A stretch of 34,990 bases of DNA, from positions 1 through 34,990 of the forward strand of contig CAISZK010000284.1 in NCBI GenBank assembly GCA_903889915.1, in the 5' to 3' direction. Positions 25,838-34,100 of this stretch are shown one piece after another (positions within the stretch are counted from its first letter, which is position 1; every line of letters begins with the position of its first letter). Both the position numbers and the translations under genes were made by a program. Source of the stretch: an uncultured Bacteroidota bacterium. GTDB lineage: Bacteria > Bacteroidota > Bacteroidia > Bacteroidales > CG2-30-32-10. The notes beneath the pieces were generated by a model. The model ran no database searches. It was not told the DNA's origin and saw only the letters and a program-made list of their open reading frames with translations.

Positions 25838-26287
25838 ATGAGCCTAGTTGAAAAAATAAATGCCGACATTAAAACTTCAATGCTGGCAAAGGAAGTTGAA
25901 AAACTTGAAGCCTTAAGGGCGATAAAAGCTGAGTTGCTTCTCGCCAATTGTTCCGGACAAAATGTTACAGAAGAAACGGAAATCAAAATACTGCAAAAAC
26001 TGATCAAACAACGCAGGGAAGCTGCTGAGATTTATTCAGCACAAAACCGCCCTGAACTTGCCACTCACGACCTCTACCAGGCTGAGGTCACTCAACAATA
26101 TTTGCCAAAGCAGATAGATAATGATGAGTTGAGGAATATCATTCAAAACATCATTGGCAACTGTATTGCCACATCTCTGAAGGATATGGGAAGGGTCATG
26201 GGCATAGCTTCAAAAGAGCTGGCTGGGAAAGCCGACACCAAAATGATTTCGGAAATTGTGAAGGAATTGTTGGGCGCAGCAAAATAA
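25838..26287 (+). CDS. yqeY: GatB/YqeY domain protein
   Basis: The 149-residue protein matches the stand-alone YqeY family, related to the tail domain of GatB, the amidotransferase subunit that contacts tRNA. It has the N-terminal MSLVEKINADIKTSMLAKE, the ILQKLIKQRREAAEIY segment, the YLPKQ motif, and a C-terminal MGRVMGIASKELAGKAD helix, all typical. The free-standing protein's cellular role is not firmly established; tRNA-related function is inferred from the GatB relationship. It has its own promoter (25784-25814) and lies directly downstream of ftsZ. Confidence 0.93.
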   Translation: MSLVEKINADIKTSMLAKEVEKLEALRAIKAELLLANCSGQNVTEETEIKILQKLIKQRREAAEIYSAQNRPELATHDLYQAEVTQQYLPKQIDNDELRNIIQNIIGNCIATSLKDMGRVMGIASKELAGKADTKMISEIVKELLGAAK

Positions 26288-26318
26288 TATTTTCAAAATA
26301 ACTTCCCCATATTATTGC

Positions 26319-26392
26319 ATCGAAGTACGAATTCTCCGGCGTTTTCGTAGTTCGTATTTTCGTAATCCCGAAATTTCGGGACGTACTTCGAT
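26319..26392. repeat. Nested inverted repeat (repeat element or terminator)
   Basis: ATCGAAGTACG (26319-26329) pairs with CGTACTTCGAT (26382-26392) at the outer ends, 11 bp perfect. Inside lies the perfect palindrome CCCGAAATTTCGGG (26367-26380). Further TTCGTA/TACGAA words fill the middle. It stands 32 nt after the yqeY stop. It could fold as an RNA hairpin after yqeY or be a copy of an interspersed palindromic repeat. Confidence 0.75.
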
Positions 26393-26491
26393 GAAATAAA
26401 ATGGGACTTTGTTTTGAAGGTTTCATAAAAATACAAAGAAGCATTGATGGTCGTTAACATCGTACTGAAAAAATCAGTTGACTTACTATAA

Positions 26492-27751
26492 ATGAACATC
26501 AGTACTTTTAAAGCATTCCACAACCGCAATTACAGGCTGTATTTTTCCGGACAATCTGCATCGCTTATTGGAACATGGATGCAGCGCACCGCTGTTTACT
26601 GGCTCATTTATGTGCAAACGCACTCCACATTTATGCTGGGTTTGGCTGTATTTGCAACACAGTTCCCTTCTTTCCTTTTCTCGCCTTTGGGTGGTGTAAT
26701 TTCTGACAGGTATAACCGCTATAGTGTTTTGCTTTTCACACAAATTGCCTCCCTTATTCAGACAATTTTGCTCATGGCATTTGTGATGTTCACTGATTAT
26801 ACCGTATGGGAAATTTTTGCACTAAGTGTAATGCTCGGTATCATCAATGCCTTTGATGTGCCTGCGCGGCATTCGATGGTGAATGAGATCATCGGAAAGA
26901 AAGAAGATCTTCCGAATGCCATTGCACTTAATTCATCCATGGCAAACCTTGCAAGGATGATAGGTCCTGCTTTGTCGGGTATCGTCCTCGAAGAACTGGG
27001 CGCCGGAGTTTGCTTCATGATAAATGCATTGAGTTTTCTGGCAGTGATCGTATCCTTATTATTCATGCGGTTTCCCGAATTTGTTCCCAATCCTCATACA
27101 AAAAAAGTGTTCAGGGAATTTAAAGAAGGATTCAAATATTTAAGGCATACTCCATCCATCAGTTTTGTGATCTTATTGCTGGCGAGTGTGAGTTTGCTTG
27201 TGCTCCCGTTTATCACGCTGCTTCCCGTTTATGCGAAGGTAATTTTCATGGGCAATGCTTCGACTTTTGGGTACCTCAACAGCTTTATAGGTGTGGGTGC
27301 AATTGGTGGTGCGTTCTTCCTTGCATCATTGAAAACAGGCGCTAATCTGAAAAAGATACTGTTCATCAATCTTGTGATCTTTGGTGTTGCGCTGACTTTG
27401 TTTTCGCACATGACCAATTTCCCGGTTGCCTTGTTCTTTGTGATGTTTGCAGGCTTCGGGATGATGTCGCAGTCAACCATCAGCAACACCATCGTACAAA
27501 CCAATGCATCGGCCGAAATGCGCGGAAGGGTGCTTAGCTATTTTGCGATGGCATTTTTTGGAATGCAGCCTTTGGGCGGGCTTTTGATCGGCACGGTTTC
27601 GCAGTATATCGGAGCGCCAGACACCATACTGGCGGAAGGTATTGCAGCCATCCTGATCGCTGCTATCTTTCTACTTATTCTCAGGAAAAACAGGTTGAAA
27701 GTGAAGGATAAAATAGTCAATGGTCAATCGTCAATAGTCATTTGTCAATAG
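26492..27751 (+). CDS. Major facilitator superfamily transporter (MFS_3/EntS-like)
   Basis: The 419-residue polytopic protein begins with FKAFHNRNYRLYFSGQSASLIGTWMQ, a hallmark of the MFS_3 branch that includes the enterobactin exporter EntS. The loop 2-3 signature appears as GGVISDRYNRY. About twelve hydrophobic segments are seen. A further conserved block around residues 125-160 contains DVPARHSMVNEI and IALNSSMANLARMIGPALSG. It probably exports a small molecule using the proton gradient; the substrate cannot be inferred. The last seven or so residues are encoded by a heptanucleotide repeat, suggesting the original stop was lost or displaced. No operon partner is evident. Confidence 0.9.
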   Translation: MNISTFKAFHNRNYRLYFSGQSASLIGTWMQRTAVYWLIYVQTHSTFMLGLAVFATQFPSFLFSPLGGVISDRYNRYSVLLFTQIASLIQTILLMAFVMFTDYTVWEIFALSVMLGIINAFDVPARHSMVNEIIGKKEDLPNAIALNSSMANLARMIGPALSGIVLEELGAGVCFMINALSFLAVIVSLLFMRFPEFVPNPHTKKVFREFKEGFKYLRHTPSISFVILLLASVSLLVLPFITLLPVYAKVIFMGNASTFGYLNSFIGVGAIGGAFFLASLKTGANLKKILFINLVIFGVALTLFSHMTNFPVALFFVMFAGFGMMSQSTISNTIVQTNASAEMRGRVLSYFAMAFFGMQPLGGLLIGTVSQYIGAPDTILAEGIAAILIAAIFLLILRKNRLKVKDKIVNGQSSIVICQ

Positions 27752-27764
27752 TCATTTGTCATTG
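27716..27764. repeat. Heptanucleotide tandem repeat, seven units
   Basis: Seven consecutive 7-nt units start at 27716: GTCAATG, GTCAATC, GTCAATA, GTCATTT, GTCAATA, GTCATTT, GTCATTG. The first five form the end of the transporter gene and its stop codon. The later units supply the left arm and loop of the following hairpin. Confidence 0.85.
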
Positions 27765-27793
27765 GCTAATGACTATTGATAAATGACTTTTTT
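27737..27793 (+). terminator. Hairpin with T-tract after the MFS gene
   Basis: GTCATTTGTCAATAGTCATT (27737-27756) pairs with AATGACTATTGATAAATGAC (27768-27787), 19 of 20 positions matching, with an 11-nt loop and then six T residues. It overlaps the last codons of the transporter and ends directly at the ATG of the next gene. It could terminate the transporter message or occlude the next start codon. Confidence 0.65.
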
Positions 27794-28375
27794 ATGGAAC
27801 AGAACAAAATTAATCAAAACACAGCCCTGCTGGTGATGGATGTGCAGGTGGCAACAGTGAAAATGCTGGAGAATAGTGAAGTTTTTTTTCATTCTCTGCA
27901 GAAAGCAATTCAAACGGCGCGCAACAATAAAATGCCGGTCATTTATGTGGTGGTTGGCTTTAGAAAAGGTTATCCTGAAGCAAGCCCGGACAACAAGGCT
28001 TTTTCAGGAATAAAAGAGAGAGCAGTGAGCTTCGACACGGAAGAGGCTTCCAAAGTTCATGAATGGGTGGCGCCATTGCCCGACGATATTGTGGTCACTA
28101 AAAAAAGAGTAAGTGCTTTTACGGGTAGCGACCTCGAGGTGGTACTGCGGTCGCTCGGAATAAAACACCTGGTGCTGACCGGAATTGCCACCAGCGGAGT
28201 GGTGTTGTCAACAGTGCGTGAAGCGGCCGACAGGGATTATATCCTCACTGTTCTTTCTGATTGTTGTGCCGACAGAGATGAGGAAGTGCACCGAGTTCTT
28301 ACAACCAAAATTTTTCCGCGACAGGCGGATGTAATGAGTGCGGATGAATGGGCCGGAACGTTTAAGAAAATTTAA
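27794..28375 (+). CDS. Isochorismatase-fold protein lacking the catalytic cysteine
   Basis: The 193-residue product has the cysteine hydrolase/isochorismatase-like alpha-beta fold. The general-acid Asp16 (LLVMDVQ) and Lys103 (TKKRVSAF) of the usual Asp-Lys-Cys triad are present. The nucleophile position, Cys in TxxCV of active amidohydrolases such as nicotinamidase or RutB, reads TSGVV at 133-137, so Val136 replaces it. From memory, a subgroup of relatives reads TSGVVLSTVR here, so this looks like a lineage property rather than a sequencing error. Function is unknown: a non-hydrolytic role or a different nucleophile is possible. The frame extends upstream to a TTG at 27776, but that is within the terminator stem; the ATG at 27794 is preferred. 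Confidence 0.88.
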   Translation: MEQNKINQNTALLVMDVQVATVKMLENSEVFFHSLQKAIQTARNNKMPVIYVVVGFRKGYPEASPDNKAFSGIKERAVSFDTEEASKVHEWVAPLPDDIVVTKKRVSAFTGSDLEVVLRSLGIKHLVLTGIATSGVVLSTVREAADRDYILTVLSDCCADRDEEVHRVLTTKIFPRQADVMSADEWAGTFKKI

Positions 28376-28381
28376 TGCAAA

Positions 28382-28492
28382 ATGAAAATGGAGATCAAAC
28401 ATCATGACCTGGGAATGGTAAACACCTATATGGTGAAAACCAAGAATGATTTGTTTAGGTTGATACCCGAATTGCCTGAGAATGAAAAGTAA
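28382..28492 (+). CDS. Possible 36-residue small ORF
   Basis: It starts at an ATG 6 nt after the isochorismatase-like gene. The frame has a balanced, soluble composition (KMEIKHHDLGMVNTYMV at residues 2-18) and ends in an acidic stretch. I recognise no family. It may be a real small protein in the same transcript or the remnant of a longer gene. Only its position and composition support it. Confidence 0.3.
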   Translation: MKMEIKHHDLGMVNTYMVKTKNDLFRLIPELPENEK

Positions 28493-28811
28493 TAAAAATT
28501 GCAATTCCCCAATTTCTAAGAATATCCCTGAAGGGATTTCATGTTTATAGCAAAGATGTTGCGCCGGGAGTTAGTTACTATAAACATTTGAATTCTTTGG
28601 ATTCATCGTTGCTTTAGGTTTGACAAACTTTTAAAGTTTGTCAAACCATAGGAACTCAATAGTTATTTATTATGAAATAATTCAATAACTATCAACGGTC
28701 AAGCTCGCCTTTGTTATTTTAGAGCGGGTAAAGTAATATGAAAAGATTTAGAATTTTCTAAAAATCCAATCCGCATTTTACTATACTCTACTCTCCCAAT
28801 GGCTTACGACG
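28493..28811. other. Gene-free region with four palindromes
   Basis: About 320 nt without a convincing gene. It contains the stem ATCCCT/AGGGAT (28524-28537), a 10-bp inverted repeat ATGTTTATAG/CTATAAACAT (28541-28550 and 28578-28587), a 15-bp perfect palindrome (28617-28647), and ATAGTTATT/AATAACTAT (28659-28667 and 28684-28692). The remainder up to 28811 shows no clear signal. Confidence 0.7.
28617..28647. repeat. 15-bp perfect inverted repeat
   Basis: GGTTTGACAAACTTT (28617-28631), one central T, then AAAGTTTGTCAAACC (28633-28647). The stem is perfect and symmetrical. No T-tract follows, so it is more likely an interspersed palindromic repeat or protein-binding site than a terminator, although it could end transcripts from the left. 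Confidence 0.85.
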
Positions 28812-29273
28812 TTGATTGAAGAGACTAGAGCATTGATTGAAGAGACTACAGCATTGATTGCAAAGGGTACAGCATTGACCGAATTGACTACAGCATTGAC
28901 CGAATTGACTACAGCGATGTTCGCATTGACTACAGCGATGACCGCATTGGGTACAGCGATGGCTGAATTGACTACAGCGGTGTTCGCATTGACTACAGCG
29001 ATGGCTGAATTGACTACAGCGTTGACCGAATTGACTACAGCGATGTTCGCATTGACTACAGCGATGACTGCATTGACTACAGCGATGAACGAATTGACTA
29101 CAGCGGTGTTCGCATTGATTACAGCGATGTTCGCATTGACTACAGCGTTGACCGAATTGACTATAGCGGTGTTCGCATTGACTACAGCATTGACCGAATT
29201 GACTATAGCGGTGTTCGCATTGACTACAGCGATGAACGCAAAGAGTACAGCATTGATTGCGGAGAATACAGCA
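28812..29273. repeat. Array of 22 tandem 21-bp units without indels
   Basis: The stretch divides exactly into twenty-two 21-bp units. Typical units end in TTGACTACAGCG or TTGACTACAGCA. The first base varies (A, T or G before TG), bases 4-6 take one of about six triplets (ATT, ACC, TTC, GCT, AAC, ACT), and base 8 is A or C. Bases 16-20 (ACAGC) are nearly invariant. Edge units differ: the first three and last two carry AAG or GAG where the core has TTG. Decayed units continue on the right to about 29315. Because 21 is divisible by three, several frames on both strands remain open. Confidence 0.95.
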
Positions 29274-29279
29274 TTGTAG
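28812..29279 (+). CDS. Possible heptad-repeat protein encoded by the 21-bp array
   Basis: Read forward from the TTG at 28812, the array gives 155 residues in 22 heptads of the pattern (L/M/V)-x-(A/E)-L-T-T-A, with a stop right after the last unit. Position 1 is always Leu, Met or Val and position 4 mostly Leu, so hydrophobic residues alternate at 3 and 4 spacing as in a coiled coil; the rest is mainly Thr and Ala. The end heptads carry Glu and Lys. There is no ATG before the repeats, no ribosome-binding site and no family match. The minus strand offers a rival open frame (28781-29353) of 190 residues with an ATG outside the array. Either may be a by-product of the repeat period. Confidence 0.25.
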   Translation: MIEETRALIEETTALIAKGTALTELTTALTELTTAMFALTTAMTALGTAMAELTTAVFALTTAMAELTTALTELTTAMFALTTAMTALTTAMNELTTAVFALITAMFALTTALTELTIAVFALTTALTELTIAVFALTTAMNAKSTALIAENTAL

Positions 29280-29457
29280 GTAAAATGTAATGAATTGAAT
29301 GCGGAGAGATAAAATACGAATGCAGTAGATGTGGGGGTCACTGTAATAATCACCTGTTTATTCTAAGAAAAGTGAATTCTTATTTAAAACATTTGAAGGT
29401 TCATAGAAAAGTATGAGTAAAATTACACACACGATACTTAATAAAATTCTGTGAGGG

Positions 29458-29546
29458 GTGACGGGGCGACTACTTCCTGTCACCCCGTCACTCAGCTATC
29501 GGTTTATTAAGGACTGACGGGGTGACGAGAAAAAGTCGCTCCGTCA
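29458..29546. repeat. Paired GACGGGG palindromes
   Basis: GTGACGGGG (29458-29466) pairs with CCCCGTCAC (29483-29491), 9 bp perfect. TGACGGGGTGAC (29515-29526) pairs with GTCGCTCCGTCA (29535-29546), 10 of 12 positions. The two hairpins share the same core, are GC-rich in an AT-rich setting, and lie 23 nt apart. They resemble a two-copy palindromic repeat element. Confidence 0.75.
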
Positions 29547-29560
29547 GGTTGGCAGGCTAT

Positions 29561-29749
29561 TTATAGAGGAAGGTTAATGTTATGGTGATTTAACATATCT
29601 ATTAAGGTTGAAAAACCGGGAAAAATAAAGTTGTTATTAATTGAGATACCAATGAAATATTGTATGTTCCTGGAGTAAAATTTTAAAATTTCCTTTTGGC
29701 TGTTCGTGCTTTCTTTAAATTTCAAATAGAAAAACCAATCGCTTCTCAT
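29561..29749 (-). CDS. Possible 62-residue hypothetical protein
   Basis: A minus-strand frame starting at the ATG at 29749 reads MRSDWFFYLKFKESTNSQKE, then a mixed, protein-like sequence. The frame stays open upstream for a further 13 codons, after a stop, without another ATG; these contain a Gly-Ser-Phe-Pro-Ile-Lys-Gly segment, so the true start could be earlier or the gene truncated. No family is recognised. It lies 49 nt downstream of the T9SS cargo gene on the same strand and just before the GACGGGG palindromes. Confidence 0.3.
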   Translation of the reverse strand: MRSDWFFYLKFKESTNSQKEILKFYSRNIQYFIGISINNNFIFPGFSTLIDMLNHHNINLPL

Positions 29750-29798
29750 TCCTTTAATGGGAAAAGAACCGGCGTTACAACTTTTATTTTAAGCAAAA

Positions 29799-30638
29799 TT
29801 ATTTTTCGATTATGATTTTTTTATTGAAAATTCCATTGCTGGTTTCTATGCGAACAAAATATACACCTTCCTGCAATTTGCTGACGTCAATATTTTTTTC
29901 TTGAGTATGCATTACTTCTTTTCCGCAGACATCATACAAAATTATTTCGCGGATTTTGTCATTATCTGAATTTGTAATGTGCACCGTGCCGGTAGCGGGA
30001 TTGGGGAAAATATTTAATAGGCTTGATGCAGTATATTGAACAATATTTTGAAAATTCTTTTGACATGCAAAGGAACCTAGCTTTACGAAAGAAGATGCTC
30101 CCCATGTACAATCACAATAGATCTCGACGATTTTGATCCAACCCAAATATGATAGTGTTCCTGAATTTACCTGCAATGCAACATATCCTGAATCGCCGGC
30201 ATGGCTTGAAAAAGAACTGTTACATGGGCTATCCACATTGTAAAGATATGCTAAACTATCCCAATCAGAAGTTTTCTTTATTGTGTCATTTATATTAAAA
30301 CTCTGTGCCATTTTCGAACCCGGAGTGCAGGAATTATCAGCGCCTGCGGCAATTTTATTGCTGTTTTTCGCAATGATGTAACAAAATGCGGGATGTTGCA
30401 TGCCCATTGGTCCGAGACTTAAACATATTGAGAACATAAAATCGGTAGTATCATCATGATTAATATCAATCGGGAAATTGATAGTACAATCATCACAACT
30501 GTAAAGTATGCTTGAGTCGGGCACAAAGTCATGATAATAATCAAGCCCTGTATGCTGTCCGGCAATTATAAAATTTTGTGCATTCGAATAAAAACTAAAA
30601 AATGATAGCAGTATAAATAAGCATCTAACTTTTTTCAT
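29799..30638 (-). CDS. Secreted protein with type IX secretion C-terminal sorting domain
   Basis: The 279-residue product has a signal peptide (1-20, cleavage likely near SNA-Q) and a Cys-containing middle region. It ends in a sorting domain of about 74 residues beginning LLNIFPNPATGTVHI, with EIILYDVCGKEV, LQEGVYFVRIET and a final KKIIIEK. This is the established signal for export by the type IX (Por) system and cell-surface anchoring or release. Residues 57-67 (PIDINHDDTTD) form a calcium-loop-like D-x-N-x-D pattern, as in FG-GAP or thrombospondin type 3 repeats. The middle domain is not recognised. It is divergent from the large repeat protein at 31173, also probably secreted, but no shared operon is implied. 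Confidence 0.88.
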   Translation of the reverse strand: MKKVRCLFILLSFFSFYSNAQNFIIAGQHTGLDYYHDFVPDSSILYSCDDCTINFPIDINHDDTTDFMFSICLSLGPMGMQHPAFCYIIAKNSNKIAAGADNSCTPGSKMAQSFNINDTIKKTSDWDSLAYLYNVDSPCNSSFSSHAGDSGYVALQVNSGTLSYLGWIKIVEIYCDCTWGASSFVKLGSFACQKNFQNIVQYTASSLLNIFPNPATGTVHITNSDNDKIREIILYDVCGKEVMHTQEKNIDVSKLQEGVYFVRIETSNGIFNKKIIIEK

Positions 30639-31172
30639 CTTCTTTGTTTTTTAATCCTTTCAAGATTCCATTTTTATTGAAGATTGAGTATTCGGATCTA
30701 TCCTTCCCGGCACTGGTATGAAAGCTTAGGATTGGTTACCTTTCAGTTTTTAAAGAAATAAATCTTCATTATTCTCAATCACAAAATTATCATTTTTATT
30801 AGAAATGAAGGAAGAATTTTAAAAATTACTCCCGGTAAAAACTTTCATTTTTGAAGAAAATCCCGGTAAGTACAGGCTGCAGGAAATAGATTTATCAAGC
30901 ATCGGAAAACCTGCAAACACGAAAGTTGTAAAAGGCGTGAAATCATAGGAAAAAGGGATGTGTGAAGTGTCAGAAAACCAATAGTAGGTAAAAATACTAG
31001 TAGTTTTTATTTGATTCATATGTTTAAAATAGTGTTTTTACTGATGCGACAAGGCAAACAGGAAGAGTACTTTTATGATCGTTAGTTTGTATGTATTGAA
31101 CATGAACACTTTCAATACACTTTGAAAAGATTTCATTAATAAACTCATTAAATAATATTAGGAGTTAGAGTC
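30639..31172. other. Divergent intergenic region between two secreted-protein genes
   Basis: This 534-nt region has no full gene. It holds a plus-strand, protein-like fragment at 30823-30948 without a start codon (listed as a possible remnant). A TAATTTTG-like -7 box reads on the minus strand (30789-30782) without a matching -33 element. Just before the next gene there is an AGGAG ribosome-binding-like word, starting 13 nt from its ATG. Confidence 0.6.
30823..30948 (+). pseudogene. Possible gene remnant
   Basis: After a stop at 30820-30822, the plus frame reads 41 codons of balanced sequence (for example FEENPGKYRLQEIDLSSIGK) up to TAG at 30946-30948. It then continues in the same frame with 11 more protein-like codons before another stop. 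There is no start codon. The composition looks like the end of a degraded gene, but no family is recognised and chance cannot be excluded. Confidence 0.2.
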
Positions 31173-34100
31173 ATGAAAAAAACAATCTACTTCTTTGTCC
31201 TGTACATTTTATTTCAATTGATTACGCTGTTTAATCAATCTTTATTTTCGCAGCCGATATGGCATGATAATTTTGATGTTGATACGTTGCATCATTTTCC
31301 CATGAACTGGATTGCTTCCGGAAATGGAATGACAAGCACCATCACGGATACAAACTACGTGTCACTACCATATTCATGCGAAATGACCGGGATAAGTGGT
31401 GAAAATTCGGAGGCCCTGCTGCACAGACAATTTGATTCGGCATTTTCATGTTATCAATTTCAATTTTATTATTTATTCACAGGCATCGGACAGGTTGGAG
31501 GCCATGCATATCATGGGGTTTTCGGGTTGCAAAAAGATCCGGTTACACCGACATCAGATTATCGGGATATAGTGATTTTTGACACCAACCATACCATCAA
31601 GACCTGGCTTTCACAAACAGTGATCGGGCACTACAGCGATAATCAATGGGTGAAAATAAAGGTGGTCTATGAAAGACCGGGAGCCCAGATAAGGATATCG
31701 TACTACGTTAATGATCTTTTTATAATGTCGGAATCAACACCTGCTTATGCCTATGAAAGCCAGTTGAAATATTGCACATTGAAAAGCGGGGATACGAAGT
31801 GTTTGTTTGAAGATATTGTTGCATCGGTGTACAATCCTAAAATAGTAGCCGGGCACGACACCACGGTTTGTTTTGGTCAGCCGGTCACTCTTACTGCAAC
31901 AGGGGGTACAACATTTAACTGGAATCACGGAGTTATACAAGGTGTTCCTTTCGTACCATTAACAACCATGACTTATACTGTGACCGGTGCTTCATGCGGT
32001 GGAGTTGACACTTCCGCTGTTACTGTTTTTGTAAATCCAAATCCGGTGGTTGGTATTTCGGCATCGTCAACAACAATTTGTGCAGGCAATACAATAACAT
32101 TGACAGCAAGCGGAGCAAACGGATTTTTGTGGAGTAACGGATTGGGAACTTCCAATACAGTGACAGTGGCACCTGTCACTACAACGACTTATGTTGTTAC
32201 CGGCACTTCAGCAGGATGCACAAGCACTGCAAGCATTACCATAACTGTTAATCCACTGCCGGTTCTGAATGTTTCAACAACTGCAAATCCGATTTGCACA
32301 GGTTCTTCAACAACACTCATCGTTAGTGGAGCAACAACATACACATGGAGTAATGGTTTGGGAACATCGGCCCATGTTGGGGTTACACCGGCAACCACAA
32401 CAACCTACACAGTTACCGGCACAACTATGGGCTGCACAGCTTCGGCAGCAGTTACAGTAACTGTAAACACTATTCCTGTTGTGAATGTTTCTACTTCAGC
32501 CGGCGCCATATGTCCGGGAACTTCAGCAACGCTGACAGCAAGCGGAGCTGCGACTTATCAATGGAGCAATACGCCCGCAACTTCAAATCCATTAACCGTT
32601 ACACCTGCTGCCACAACAATCTATACTGTGACCGGCACACTTGCAGGATGCACTGCCACAGCAAGTGTTGGGGTGACTGTTAGCCCGATAGTGAGCATTT
32701 CAACAACTGCCGGCCATATTTGTGCAGGAACTTCGGTAACGCTGACTGCAAGTGGTGCTGCATTGTATTCATGGAACCAGGGACTGGGAAATTCCTGCCA
32801 GGTTTCAGTGACGCCTGCAACTACAACCACATTTACAGTAACAGGGATATTGAATGGTTGTTCAAATGCTGCAAGTGTGACGATCACAGTGAACCCTATT
32901 CCAATTGTGAACATATCTGCAACGCTGACGAGTTTATGTGCCGGAAATTCAACCATACTTACAGCAAGCGGGGCTTCAAATTACACATGGAGCAATAGCC
33001 TTGGAACTTCAAATCCTGTGACAGTGTCACCCGCAGCAGCAACGATCTATACTGTGACAGGAACTTCAGCAGGGTGTTCAGGAGCTGCAAACATCACTAT
33101 CCATGTGAACCCAATTCCAATTGTAAGCATTACAGCACCGGTAAACCCAATTTGTGCAGGAACGTCAACCACACTGACAGCAAGCGGGGCTACCACATAT
33201 ACCTGGAGTAACGGGCTGGGCACTTTAAGTCATGCTACAGTGACTCCGGCTGCAACAACAACCTACACCGTTACCGGTACTGCAAACGGATGTGTTGCCA
33301 CAGCAAGTTATACGGTAACTGTAACCCCTCACCCGGTGGTGACCATATCACCATCTTCAAATCCGATATGTGCAGGAAATCCGGCAACGCTTACTGCAAC
33401 GGGAGCTACAACTTATAACTGGAGCAATGGTTTGGGAACGGTGAACCATGTAACAGTGACTCCTGCTTCTGCAACTACCTACACTGTTACAGGTACAACA
33501 AGTGGATGCACCAGCTCTACAAGTATTACAGTAAATGTTAATCCAATTCCCATTGTCAGCGTTGTGGCATCAGTAAATCCTGTATGCCCTGGCTCACCAA
33601 CTATTTTAACTACGAACGGAGCGACAACTTATAACTGGAGCAATGGATTGGGAACAACAAATTCTGTGACAGCTTCACCAACTGCAACAACGACATATAC
33701 TGTTACCGGTACTTCCGGAGGTTGTACGAATACAGCAAGTATTACTGTCATTGTAAATCCAATTGTTACAATTGCTGCATCAGCCAATACAATTTGTAAT
33801 GGAACATCAACCACATTGACAGCAAGCGGCGCATCAGGATATTCATGGTGCAATGGTTTAGGAACATCAAATCATGTTACAGTGGCTCCGGCTTCAACAA
33901 CAACATACACGGTGACCGGCACATTGAACGGTTGTTCAAACACTGCAAATATTACCATTACTGTAAATCCAATTCCAACTTTAAACACTACAGCTTCACC
34001 AAACCCTATCTGTCCGGGAAATTCATCAACCTTGACTGCAACAGGTGCCACAACTTATAACTGGAGTAATGGTTTGGGAACATTGAACCATGCAACTGTG

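Larger units (their letters stand above)
29280..29798. other. Gene-poor spacer with palindromes
   Basis: It begins with decayed 21-bp units (to about 29315). An AT-rich stretch follows, then two GC-richer palindromes (29458-29546) and a short minus-strand frame (29561-29749) described separately. Nothing else is recognised. Confidence 0.65.

Noticed and set aside
28617-28647. Intrinsic terminator for the isochorismatase-like gene
   Set aside because: The stem is perfect, but it is over 240 nt past the stop and has no T-tract on either side.
28812-29273. CRISPR array
   Set aside because: Units are 21 bp, contiguous and mutually similar throughout; there are no alternating repeats and unique spacers of 25-40 bp and no cas genes nearby.
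28781-29353. 190-codon minus-strand frame as the true gene of the 21-bp array
   Set aside because: It has an ATG outside the repeats, but consists almost entirely of Asn/Val/Ala heptads created by the repeat, and no promoter or family supports it over the forward frame. Left undecided rather than annotated.
30819-31019. 66-codon minus-strand frame
   Set aside because: Rich in aromatic and Ser/Thr residues without any motif; the plus strand of the same stretch looks more protein-like.
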